NCBI GenBank assembly: GCA_963851295.1
Contig: CAWKOS010000007.1
Span: 62,001 to 126,000 of the forward strand
Length of the DNA: 64,000 bases
Reading direction: 5' to 3'
Source of the DNA: JAOPZW01 sp963851295
GTDB lineage: Bacteria; Actinomycetota; Thermoleophilia; Solirubrobacterales; Solirubrobacteraceae
The translations under genes were made by a program, and so were the position numbers. The notes under the pieces were generated by a model, which was given only the letters and a program-made list of their open reading frames with translations, did not search any database and had not been told where the DNA came from. Positions 8,392 through 15,102 of this stretch are shown here, in pieces (the first letter of the stretch is position 1; each line of letters begins with the position of its first letter).

Positions 8392-9642
8392 CTGATCGGC
8401 GACCGCCGCCTCGACGCGCGGCAGGTTGCGCACGCTCGGGACGGCCAGGAACGCCAGCGCGCACGCGACGCCTATTGCGCTCATGCCCAGCAGCGTCTCC
8501 TGCGTGCCGACCTGCGCGGCGAGCGGCCCGGCGATCGCCGTTCCCGCCGGCATGAGGATCGTGCTCGCCGTGTAGTCGAACGAGCTCACGCGCGAGAGCG
8601 CTTCGCCGGGGACGTGCTCCTGCAGCGAGACCTCCCACAGCGTGAAGAAGGCGGTGACCCCGATCCCGGCGACGAACTGCAGCGCGCAGGTGCCCGACAG
8701 CGGCAGCCCCGAGCCGTAGACCGCGGCCTGGCTGGAGGCCAGGATCAGCCCCAACCCCGCCGTGCGCAGCGCGAAGCGCGGGCGGTAGCGCAGAAGCAGG
8801 ATGTCGCCGAGGACGCAGCCCAGGCCGAAGGCGACGCCGACGGCCGCCCAGGCGCCGGGACCGCCGAGGCGCTCGGAGATCGAGACCGGACCGAGCACGA
8901 AGACGGCCGGCAGGACGATGCCGGCGTAGGCGCAGCCGGCGCCGAGGCCGGCCATCAGCCACGTTCTGCTGCGGACCTCGCGCCACCCGGCCCTCATCGC
9001 GTGCAGGAAGGGCGGCGGCGCCTCCTCGATGCCCGCCTCCGCGGTGACCGGGCGCAGGCGCAGCAGGAAGCCGACGCTGCACGCGAAGGAGGCGGCGTCG
9101 AAGAGGAAGGCCGCGCCCGCCCCGATCCCCGCGACGAGGACGCCGGCGAGCGCCGGCCCGACGATGCTCGAGACCGAGAAGCTCAGCCCGCGCACGGCGT
9201 TGGCGGGCTGCAGCTGCCCGGGGTGCGAGACGGTCTGAGGCAGCAGACCGGTGAAGGCGGGCTGGAAGAACGACTCGGCCGTCCCGTAGCCCGCGGCGAG
9301 GACCGCCAGCAGCGCCGGCGTCGCCGCGTCGGTGACGAGCAGCAGGCCCCCGGCGAGCTGGACGGCGAGCCGCGCGACGTCGGAGGCGATCAGCACGCGG
9401 CGGCGGTCGCCGCGGTCGGAGATCACGCCCCCGATGAGGGCGAAGACGAGGAAGGGCACGAGCTGCGCGGTCACCACGAGGCCGACCTCGCCGACGCCGC
9501 CGCCGGCCTCGAGGACCGCGAAGGGGAGCGCGACGAGCATGACGCGGTCGCCGACCAGCGACAGCACCTGCCCGGCGAACAGCAGCCGGAACTGGGCCTC
9601 GGTGCGCAGCACCTCCGGGACGAGCGAGCGGGTCTCCCGCAT
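8389..9642 (-). CDS. MFS transporter, EntS/MFS_3-like
   Basis: 417 residues with about 12 hydrophobic segments and the MFS loop motif GGVISDRGDRRRVL (about 70-83). A repeated basic loop opens the second half. It belongs to the MFS_3 group, which includes the enterobactin exporter EntS and macrolide pumps; the substrate cannot be predicted. TAGGGT ten bases before the ATG is a likely -10. It ends 13 bases upstream of the -1 side of the next minus-strand gene, so the two could be co-transcribed. Two further MFS_3 proteins are in this window (32525 and 61263). Confidence 0.82.
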   Translation of the reverse strand: MRETRSLVPEVLRTEAQFRLLFAGQVLSLVGDRVMLVALPFAVLEAGGGVGEVGLVVTAQLVPFLVFALIGGVISDRGDRRRVLIASDVARLAVQLAGGLLLVTDAATPALLAVLAAGYGTAESFFQPAFTGLLPQTVSHPGQLQPANAVRGLSFSVSSIVGPALAGVLVAGIGAGAAFLFDAASFACSVGFLLRLRPVTAEAGIEEAPPPFLHAMRAGWREVRSRTWLMAGLGAGCAYAGIVLPAVFVLGPVSISERLGGPGAWAAVGVAFGLGCVLGDILLLRYRPRFALRTAGLGLILASSQAAVYGSGLPLSGTCALQFVAGIGVTAFFTLWEVSLQEHVPGEALSRVSSFDYTASTILMPAGTAIAGPLAAQVGTQETLLGMSAIGVACALAFLAVPSVRNLPRVEAAVADQ

Positions 9643-9743
9643 GGCGCGTTCGACCCTACGCGACGTCTGCGCTCGCCCGGAGGTCGAACGGGCGCGCTAT
9701 CAAATGCGACCGCGGGTCGATGTTCGGCCTGCCGTGGCGTGCC

Positions 9744-9749
9744 TACCGT
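9744..9749 (+). promoter_or_regulatory. -10 element TACCGT (leaderless)
   Basis: TACCGT followed by six bases and the GTG at 9756; the transcription start would coincide with the start codon. Confidence 0.45.
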
Positions 9750-9755
9750 GTCCGC

Positions 9756-9911
9756 GTGCTCAACCTCTCCGCCGAGACCGAGGCCTACCAGGCTCTGCTC
9801 GAGGGCCACCGGGCCGACCCCGACAACGAGGACCTCTTCGCCGACCTGCAGAAGGCCAAGGCCGCCATGGAGGTCGCCTGGTTGACGGTCGCTCTTACCC
9901 GCGGCGACTAG
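9756..9911 (+). CDS. Small hypothetical protein (51 aa)
   Basis: 51 residues from a GTG preceded by TACCGT and a six-base gap, the leaderless arrangement used by many genes here. The sequence is helical and acidic (LLEGHRADPDNEDLF, then LQKAKAAMEVAW), with no membrane segment. Codon use is typical of the region. An ATG at 9720 would add 12 residues but places the start upstream of the -10 box. Function unknown. Its stop codon lies inside the left end of the nested palindrome at 9908-10186. Confidence 0.5.
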   Translation: MLNLSAETEAYQALLEGHRADPDNEDLFADLQKAKAAMEVAWLTVALTRGD

Positions 9912-10186
9912 CTGTAAGACCCGAGCAGGTTGTTCGGCGTCCCCGCCACGCCGGCGTGGGCGCGAACAGCTCACCGAGGGAGACCAGCCCGCCGCGCCGC
10001 CGGCCCCCTGGGGGGCGCCGCGGGCCGCCAGGGGGCGCCGAACGTCGGTCTTCCCCCGTCCACACGGGGTAGAACCGACGTTCGACCCCCCGGGCACGGA
10101 CCCGTGTCCTCGGTGAGCTGTTCGCAGCGCAACGGGCGTCAGAGCGACCCGGCACCCCGAACAACGTGCTCAGGAACTACAACTAG
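9908..10186. repeat. Nested inverted-repeat element, about 280 bp, noncoding
   Basis: Three concentric inverted repeats share one centre. Outer arms 9908-9937 and 10157-10186 match at 24 of 30 positions and begin and end with CTAG. Middle arms 9961-9978 and 10108-10125 are a perfect 18-bp match. Inner arms 10039-10049 and 10074-10084 are a perfect 11-bp match with a further CCCCGT/ACGGGG stem inside. Direct copies of a GGGGGCGCCG motif lie between the left middle and inner arms. No convincing gene is present; open frames on both strands reflect the symmetry. It could be a MITE-like element or a large structured RNA. The inner hairpin recurs at 44874-44923. Confidence 0.75.
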
Positions 10187-10217
10187 CCGGTCCTCACCCC
10201 ACGGATCGTCTGACCCC

Positions 10218-10223
10218 TACAGT
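10218..10223 (+). promoter_or_regulatory. -10 element TACAGT (leaderless)
   Basis: TACAGT then seven bases then the ATG at 10231. This spacing decides the start over the GTG at 10222, which overlaps the box. Confidence 0.45.
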
Positions 10224-10230
10224 GCCGCGC

Positions 10231-10407
10231 ATGCCCATCGCATGTGCCCTGCACTGGTACGAGTCGCTGCTCTTCCTGGCGCCCGTCGCGATCGTCATGG
10301 CCGTCCTCTGGGTCACCTCTCAGATCGAGAAGCGCCGCGAGGACAACGACGACTCCGACGCCGCCGCGCCGCCGTCGGGCAGCGGCGCGCTCCGGATGTC
10401 GAGCTAG
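10231..10407 (+). CDS. Small single-pass membrane protein (58 aa)
   Basis: 58 residues: a hydrophobic segment at about 9-27 (SLLFLAPVAIVMAVLWV), then a charged tail (QIEKRREDNDDSD) and a Ser/Gly/Pro-rich end. Probably anchored in the inner membrane with a cytosolic tail. The ATG at 10231 is preferred to a GTG at 10222 because a TACAGT box ends seven bases before it. It is followed 33 bases later by another membrane protein gene on the same strand. No family recognised. Confidence 0.6.
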   Translation: MPIACALHWYESLLFLAPVAIVMAVLWVTSQIEKRREDNDDSDAAAPPSGSGALRMSS

Positions 10408-10426
10408 CCGGGCCGCGCGCCACAGC

Positions 10427-10432
10427 GATACT
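10427..10432 (+). promoter_or_regulatory. -10 element GATACT (leaderless)
   Basis: GATACT ends eight bases before the ATG at 10441. Confidence 0.35.
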
Positions 10433-10440
10433 CCGGGGCC

Positions 10441-11769
10441 ATGGACGGCCCGCAGCGACGCACGCGCAGCGACCCCGGACGGCGGTTGCGCGACGCGCTG
10501 ATCTGGGGCGTGCTGCTCGGCGCCGCGGGCGGCGCGGTCCTCGGCGACGCGATCGACGGGGTCGGGGCGGGCGTGGGCGCCCTGATCGGGGCGGTGCTCT
10601 ACGCGCCCGCGGAGGCGTACACGACGGCGCGCCAGGGGCCCGCGGAGATCAAGCCGCTGGCGCAGCGGATCCTTGGCAGCGCCCTGTTCATGTCCCTGCT
10701 CGGCTGGCTGCTGGGCCTCGTGTTCGGCACGGACGCCGTCGTGCTCACGGCGGTCGTGACCGGGGGGCTCCTCGGCCTCGTCGGGCTGCGCCCGGTCAAG
10801 CTCGCGCTCGGGCTCGCGGTGGGCGTCGCCTTGGGCCTCGCGCTCGATGCGGCGGGCGGCTTCGAGCCCACGGTCGTGGCGGCCCTGGTGACCGTGGCCT
10901 ACCGCCTGATCGCCGCCTTCGCCTATCGCAACCGCCCGCTCGTGCGGGTCATGGCCGAGGAGGTCCCCGCCGACGAGCTGCGCTACGTCGTGCCCTTCGA
11001 GGCGCGCTCGAGGTACGTCGGCGCCGACTACGTCGAGCAGCTCGCCAAGCTCCGCGGCGGGCGCTTCGAACGCAACCCGCCCGACGTCGGGATCCTCGCC
11101 TCCCTCGACAGCCTCGCCGGGCCGGACTTCGACCCGGCGCGCGTGCACCCGCTGATCCGCGAGTTCTACGAGCACACGAGCCGCTTCAAGCTCTCGATCG
11201 TCCCCGAGTGGCGGCGCTGGATGAAGCCCGGCTACGAGGTCTTCAAGCGCGTCGTCGCCGAGCCCCTCGGCCAGGCCGCGATCCCCTCGAACATCGAGGA
11301 GGCCCAGCGCGGGATGGTGAGCACGATCGACACCATCGACCTCGACGGCGACGACGAGATCGACATCCGCGGCTGGATCCGCACCTTCGCCGACTCCGGC
11401 AAGCCGATCTACGTCGGCATCTACACGAGCTTCCGTCACGAGGACCGCGGCTACGTCAGCGTCGGCTTCCCGATCCCGAGCGCCAACTTCACCGCGACCC
11501 TCGAGCCCCGCAACGCCGGCGAGGACGAGCTCCTGCTGACCTCGCGCAGCAAGCTCCCCTTCCCCGGGCACTACCTCAGCTCCGTGGACAGCGAGCGCGA
11601 CGCCCTGACCGTGCTCAAGCTCCTGTCCTTCAACGAGCAGATCCACGTCTACGTCGCCGACGGCGCGCTGCGCACCGATCACAGCTTCTCCCTCGGCGGC
11701 CAGCGCTTCCTGACCCTGCGCTACGAGATCGAGCGGCTCCGGGCCGCCGCGAACGGGTCGGTGGAATAG
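10441..11769 (+). CDS. Membrane protein of unknown function (442 aa)
   Basis: 442 residues. The first 150 or so hold four to five glycine-rich hydrophobic stretches (LIWGVLLGAAGGAVLGDAI, LFMSLLGWLLGLVFG, LGLAVGVALGLALD), with glycine-zipper character. The rest (about 175-440) is a soluble alpha/beta region with many charged and aromatic residues (RFERNPPDVGILASLDSLAG, IDTIDLDGDDEIDIRGWIR). It contains no motif I recognise. It may be a membrane-tethered enzyme or binding protein. The neighbours are small membrane proteins and an iron transporter. Real gene by length and codon use; function unknown. Confidence 0.6.
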   Translation: MDGPQRRTRSDPGRRLRDALIWGVLLGAAGGAVLGDAIDGVGAGVGALIGAVLYAPAEAYTTARQGPAEIKPLAQRILGSALFMSLLGWLLGLVFGTDAVVLTAVVTGGLLGLVGLRPVKLALGLAVGVALGLALDAAGGFEPTVVAALVTVAYRLIAAFAYRNRPLVRVMAEEVPADELRYVVPFEARSRYVGADYVEQLAKLRGGRFERNPPDVGILASLDSLAGPDFDPARVHPLIREFYEHTSRFKLSIVPEWRRWMKPGYEVFKRVVAEPLGQAAIPSNIEEAQRGMVSTIDTIDLDGDDEIDIRGWIRTFADSGKPIYVGIYTSFRHEDRGYVSVGFPIPSANFTATLEPRNAGEDELLLTSRSKLPFPGHYLSSVDSERDALTVLKLLSFNEQIHVYVADGALRTDHSFSLGGQRFLTLRYEIERLRAAANGSVE

Positions 11770-11779
11770 GCTCGCGCCC

Positions 11780-11857
11780 ATGTGGCCGGTGATCCTCACC
11801 GTGGTGGTCCTGATTCCGCTCCTCGCCCTGGCGTGGATGCGCGTCCGTCGACACTGA
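11780..11857 (+). CDS. Membrane microprotein (25 aa)
   Basis: A 25-residue frame, almost entirely a single transmembrane helix (MWPVILTVVVLIPLLALAW) followed by the basic tail MRVRRH. TAGGCT lies seven bases before the ATG, the leaderless pattern seen for confirmed genes here. It ends eight bases before the ferritin-VIT1 gene, so it may be a leader peptide or a small partner of that transporter. Supported by promoter spacing and composition only. Confidence 0.45.
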   Translation: MWPVILTVVVLIPLLALAWMRVRRH

Positions 11858-11864
11858 CGCGGTC

Positions 11865-12998
11865 GTGCCCGCCTCGCCCGCTGGACCCGACGCCGAGCGC
11901 CAGCTCGTCAACTGGCAGGACGAGATCGACAGTGCGGCTCTGTATCGCGCACTCGCCGACCTCGAGACCGACCCGCGGCTCGCCGAGGTCTACCGCCGCC
12001 TGGCGGCCGCCGAGGAGCGCCACGCGGGCTTCTGGGAGGATCGGCTGCGAGCCGGCGGCGCGCGGGTTCCGCAGCCGCGCGTCGGCTGGCGTGCACGGTT
12101 GCTGATCGCGCTCGCGCACCGGTTCGGCACGCAGGCGGTGCTGCCGACGCTCAACGACCTCGAACGCGCCGACAGCAGCGGCTACGACCGCCAGCCGGAG
12201 TCGCGCGGCACGGCGATGCCCGACGAGGAGCGCTCGCACGCCCGGCTCCTGGAGTCGCTCTCGAACGCCGGCGGGGTCGGCGGAGCTGCGCTGGGGCGTT
12301 TCGAGGGCCGCCACCGGGCCGCGAGCGGCAACGCGCTGCGCGCGGCCGTCCTCGGCGCCAACGATGGGTTGCTCTCCAACTTCAGCCTCGTGATGGGCGT
12401 CGCCGGGGCCCAGGTCTCCGCCCAGACCGTGCTCGTCACCGGGCTCGCCGGGCTGCTCGCCGGCGCGGGCTCGATGGCCATGGGCGAATGGGTCTCGGTG
12501 ACCAGCGCCCGCGAGCTGGCTGGCCACCAGCTCGAGATCGAGGCGCGCGAGATCGAGGAGATCCCCGACGAGGAGCGCGAGGAGCTCGCGCTGATCTACG
12601 AGGCCAAGGGCCTCGCCCCCGAGCAGGCGCGCGAGCTCGCGGCGCGCCAGATCGCCGACCGCTCGACGGCGCTGGACACGCTCGCGCGCGAGGAGCTCGG
12701 CATCGATCCCGACGAGCTCGGCGGCTCGGCCACCGTCGCCGCGGCGACGTCGTTCGTGCTCTTCGCCCTCGGCGCGAGCGTGCCCGTCATCCCGTACTTC
12801 CTGCTCAGCGGCGATCTCGCCGTCGTCGTCAGCGCGCTGCTGAGCGTCGTCGGGCTGTTCAGCATCGGGGCGCTGATCACGCTGTTCACCGGTCGCTCTG
12901 CCCTGTACTCCGGCGGGCGCCAGGTGATCATCGGCGGCGCCGCCGCGGCACTGACCTATGTGGTCGGGCGCCTGATCGGCGCCGCCGTCGGGGTTTGA
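11865..12998 (+). CDS. Ferritin-like/VIT1 fusion, iron (Mn/Fe) transporter of the MbfA type
   Basis: 377 residues. Residues about 10-150 are a rubrerythrin/ferritin-like helical domain with metal-ligand glutamates (DEIDSAALYRALADLE and AAAEERHAGFW). Residues about 155-375 are a VIT1/CCC1 domain (AAVLGANDGLLSNFSLVMGV, the amphipathic MGEWVSV and EREELALIY region, then three hydrophobic helices). This fusion is that of MbfA, which exports iron from the cytosol. A role in iron detoxification is likely. GTG start at 11865, eight bases after the microprotein stop. No Fur box recognised. The gene ends 11 bases before a tRNA fragment that marks the edge of the island. Confidence 0.85.
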   Translation: MPASPAGPDAERQLVNWQDEIDSAALYRALADLETDPRLAEVYRRLAAAEERHAGFWEDRLRAGGARVPQPRVGWRARLLIALAHRFGTQAVLPTLNDLERADSSGYDRQPESRGTAMPDEERSHARLLESLSNAGGVGGAALGRFEGRHRAASGNALRAAVLGANDGLLSNFSLVMGVAGAQVSAQTVLVTGLAGLLAGAGSMAMGEWVSVTSARELAGHQLEIEAREIEEIPDEEREELALIYEAKGLAPEQARELAARQIADRSTALDTLAREELGIDPDELGGSATVAAATSFVLFALGASVPVIPYFLLSGDLAVVVSALLSVVGLFSIGALITLFTGRSALYSGGRQVIIGGAAAALTYVVGRLIGAAVGV

Positions 12999-13009
12999 CG
13001 TCTCTCGGA

Positions 13010-13052
13010 GCGCCCCCGCCAGGACTCGAACCTGGGGCCTGCGGATTAGAAG
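13010..13052 (-). pseudogene. tRNA-Arg 3'-half remnant (attL)
   Basis: On the minus strand this carries the anticodon loop onward: CTTCTAATCCGC, variable region, T-arm and acceptor 3' strand CGGGGGC. The 5' half is missing. Two of its four differences from the intact tRNA are compensatory in the T-stem (C-G for G-C), so it came from a functional tRNA rather than decay. Confidence 0.8.
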
Positions 13053-13229
13053 TTGGCGCATTAGCGCTCAGGTTGGCTCGGGAAAGCCAAGGTTCTCTCG
13101 GCTTCTCTCGCCTCGGTGAGGTCATTTCTGCCGAGTCCGGGACACCGTTCGCGACACGGTCTCGCGCGTAGGCGCTCGTGGGGTACTCGTCCACCGTGGG
13201 TGTCCCCAAACCGAGTGCTCCTCCTCGTC

Positions 13230-14915
13230 GAGGCTGTCGGGAAAAGGGGGTGGTGTCCGGTCGGGTCGGGAGCCTTGCGGGCATGGGCGCGAGGTTCATC
13301 GGTGTTGATCGTGATCAGGTGTTCTTGATGCCGCCGTCGCTGCGTGACTGGGTGCCGGAAGGGCATCTGGTCTGGACGGTGCTCGACTCGGTCGAGGAGC
13401 TGGACTTGTCGGCGTTCTACGCGGCTTACCGCGCGGATGGTCATGGGCGGCCGGCTTACGAGCCGTCGATGATGGTCGGGCTGTTGCTTTACGCCTACGC
13501 GCGCGGGAACCGGTCGTCGCGGGCGATCGAGCGCGCGTGCGTCGAAGACGTCGCCTACCGCGTCGTCGCGGGCAACCTCGTGCCGGATCACTCGACGATC
13601 GCCGAGTTCCGTTGTCGCCACGAGCGGGCGCTGGGCGAGGTGTTCACCGGCGTCCTCGGGCTCTGCGCCCGCGCCGGCTTGGCGTCGGTCGGTGTCGTGG
13701 CGATCGACGGGACGAAGATGTCGGCCAACGCCTCGGTCAACGCCAACCGTGACTTTGGGCAGATCGCGCGCGAGATCCTCGAAGACGCGGCGGAGACAGA
13801 CCGCCGCGAGGACGAGCTCTACGGACGCGAGCGCGGCGACGAGCTGCCCGAGCATCTACGCACCAGGGAGGGTCGGCGCAAGGCGTTGCGCGAGGCCAAG
13901 GAGCGTCTCGCGCGCGAGCGCGAGCAAGCCGCCGAGTCTGACGGCGACGAAGGCGACGGGGTGGCGCTCGAGCTGGACCCAGAGCGGTTCGTCACGCGCC
14001 CGCAGGGTCGCAGGGCCTGGGTCCGCGAGGGCCGCCGCGCCCTGGACGCCAAGCGCGAGCGCGAAGCGCGACCGATCGCGCAGGAACGCACCGACCGGCT
14101 CTTTGAGGCCTGCCGGCGCCTGGAGGAAGAGCTCGATTTCGAGCACGCCTCACATCGCGCCTACGAGGCCTGGCGCGCGCGGGGGATCGCGAGCGACGGC
14201 ACGAGCCGGATGGCGCGCGGATCGGTCAAGCCGCACGAGCCCGCGCTGGCCCCGGCCGGGTTGATCAACACCACCGACCACGACTCGCGCGTCGTCCGCA
14301 CGCACGGCCAGGCGCCGCTGCAGGGCTACAACGCCCAGCTCGCGGTCAACGACCACCAGATCGCCATCGCCGCCGAGGTCACCACGGAGTCGCCCGACTT
14401 CGGACACCTCGAGCCGATGGTCCGCGCCACCCAACGCGAACTGCACGCGGCTGGCCTCAACGATCCCGACGTCGTGCTCGCCGACGCCGGCTACTGGCAT
14501 CAGCGCCAGATGGAAAACGTCGTCAGCGACGGCATGACCGTCCTCGTTCCCCCGGACGCCGGGCTGCGCAAAGACACCCGCCCCGGCTGGACCGGCGGGG
14601 TCTATGACTTCATGCGCCGCGCCCTGGCCAGCCCGGAAGGGCGCGCGCTCTACCGGCGCCGCCAGGTCACCATCGAGCCCGTGTTCGGCCAGATCAAGTT
14701 CAACCGCGCGATCAAACGCTTCCAACGCCGCGGCCGGGCGGCCTGCAGAAGCGAATGGCGACTCATCGCCGCCACCCACAACCTCCTCAAGCTCCACAGC
14801 CACCAGCTCGCCGCCGCAACCCCCTGAGCGGCGGTCGCGGCGCACCGCGCCGATCGCACCCGCCGGGCGGCGAGTCCGAGCTTCACCTCACTCGGCGACT
14901 TTTCCCGACAGCCTC
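13230..14915 (+). mobile_element. Complete insertion sequence, IS1182 family type
   Basis: 1686 bp bounded by perfect 17-bp terminal inverted repeats (13230-13246 and 14899-14915, GAGGCTGTCGGGAAAAG). It is flanked by the 4-bp direct duplication CGTC (13226-13229 and 14916-14919). One intact transposase gene fills it. Intact ends and target duplication point to recent insertion into the island. Confidence 0.9.
13283..14827 (+). CDS. IS1182-type transposase
   Basis: 514 residues. N-terminal DUF772 region (RPAYEPSMMVGLLLYAYARG, DHSTIAEFRCRH), a charged helical insert (about 150-300), and the catalytic DDE fold. Candidate residues are D142 (VVAIDGTKMSA), the second D in VVLADAGYWHQRQ and E in TIEPVFGQIKFN, with a C-terminal basic tail. 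It catalyses cut-and-paste movement of the surrounding IS. I chose the ATG at 13283, 36 bases inside the left terminal repeat, because homology (FIGVDRDQVFLMPPSLRDWVP) starts there. Earlier in-frame starts cross the IS end. The frame is undamaged, so it could be active. Confidence 0.9.
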   Translation: MGARFIGVDRDQVFLMPPSLRDWVPEGHLVWTVLDSVEELDLSAFYAAYRADGHGRPAYEPSMMVGLLLYAYARGNRSSRAIERACVEDVAYRVVAGNLVPDHSTIAEFRCRHERALGEVFTGVLGLCARAGLASVGVVAIDGTKMSANASVNANRDFGQIAREILEDAAETDRREDELYGRERGDELPEHLRTREGRRKALREAKERLAREREQAAESDGDEGDGVALELDPERFVTRPQGRRAWVREGRRALDAKREREARPIAQERTDRLFEACRRLEEELDFEHASHRAYEAWRARGIASDGTSRMARGSVKPHEPALAPAGLINTTDHDSRVVRTHGQAPLQGYNAQLAVNDHQIAIAAEVTTESPDFGHLEPMVRATQRELHAAGLNDPDVVLADAGYWHQRQMENVVSDGMTVLVPPDAGLRKDTRPGWTGGVYDFMRRALASPEGRALYRRRQVTIEPVFGQIKFNRAIKRFQRRGRAACRSEWRLIAATHNLLKLHSHQLAAATP

Positions 14916-15067
14916 CGTCCGTTGCGGTAGTCGCTCGACGACGAGCGGCGCGGCCCCAAATTGCTCCCTTCGTGGTCGAGGAGGAGCAGCGTGCCGCCTG
15001 CACGCTCTCACGCGAGGCCGCTGGTGCCCTCCGAGTCGCCGGCTTGGGCAACGTGATGGCGGCTCGC

Positions 15068-15097
15068 TTGACATGCCGGGGCGATTGAGCGTAGCTA
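15068..15097 (+). promoter_or_regulatory. Sigma-70-type promoter of the cyclase-STAND gene
   Basis: TTGACA (15068-15073), 18-base spacer, TAGCTA (15092-15097), then five bases to the ATG at 15103. One of the few places in the window with both boxes well matched; the transcript would be nearly leaderless. Confidence 0.6.
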
Positions 15098-15102
15098 GGA
15101 CT

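Noticed and set aside
12928..13299. Minus-strand frame over the left att site
   Set aside because: It crosses the tRNA fragment and the IS terminal repeat, so it cannot be a conserved gene.
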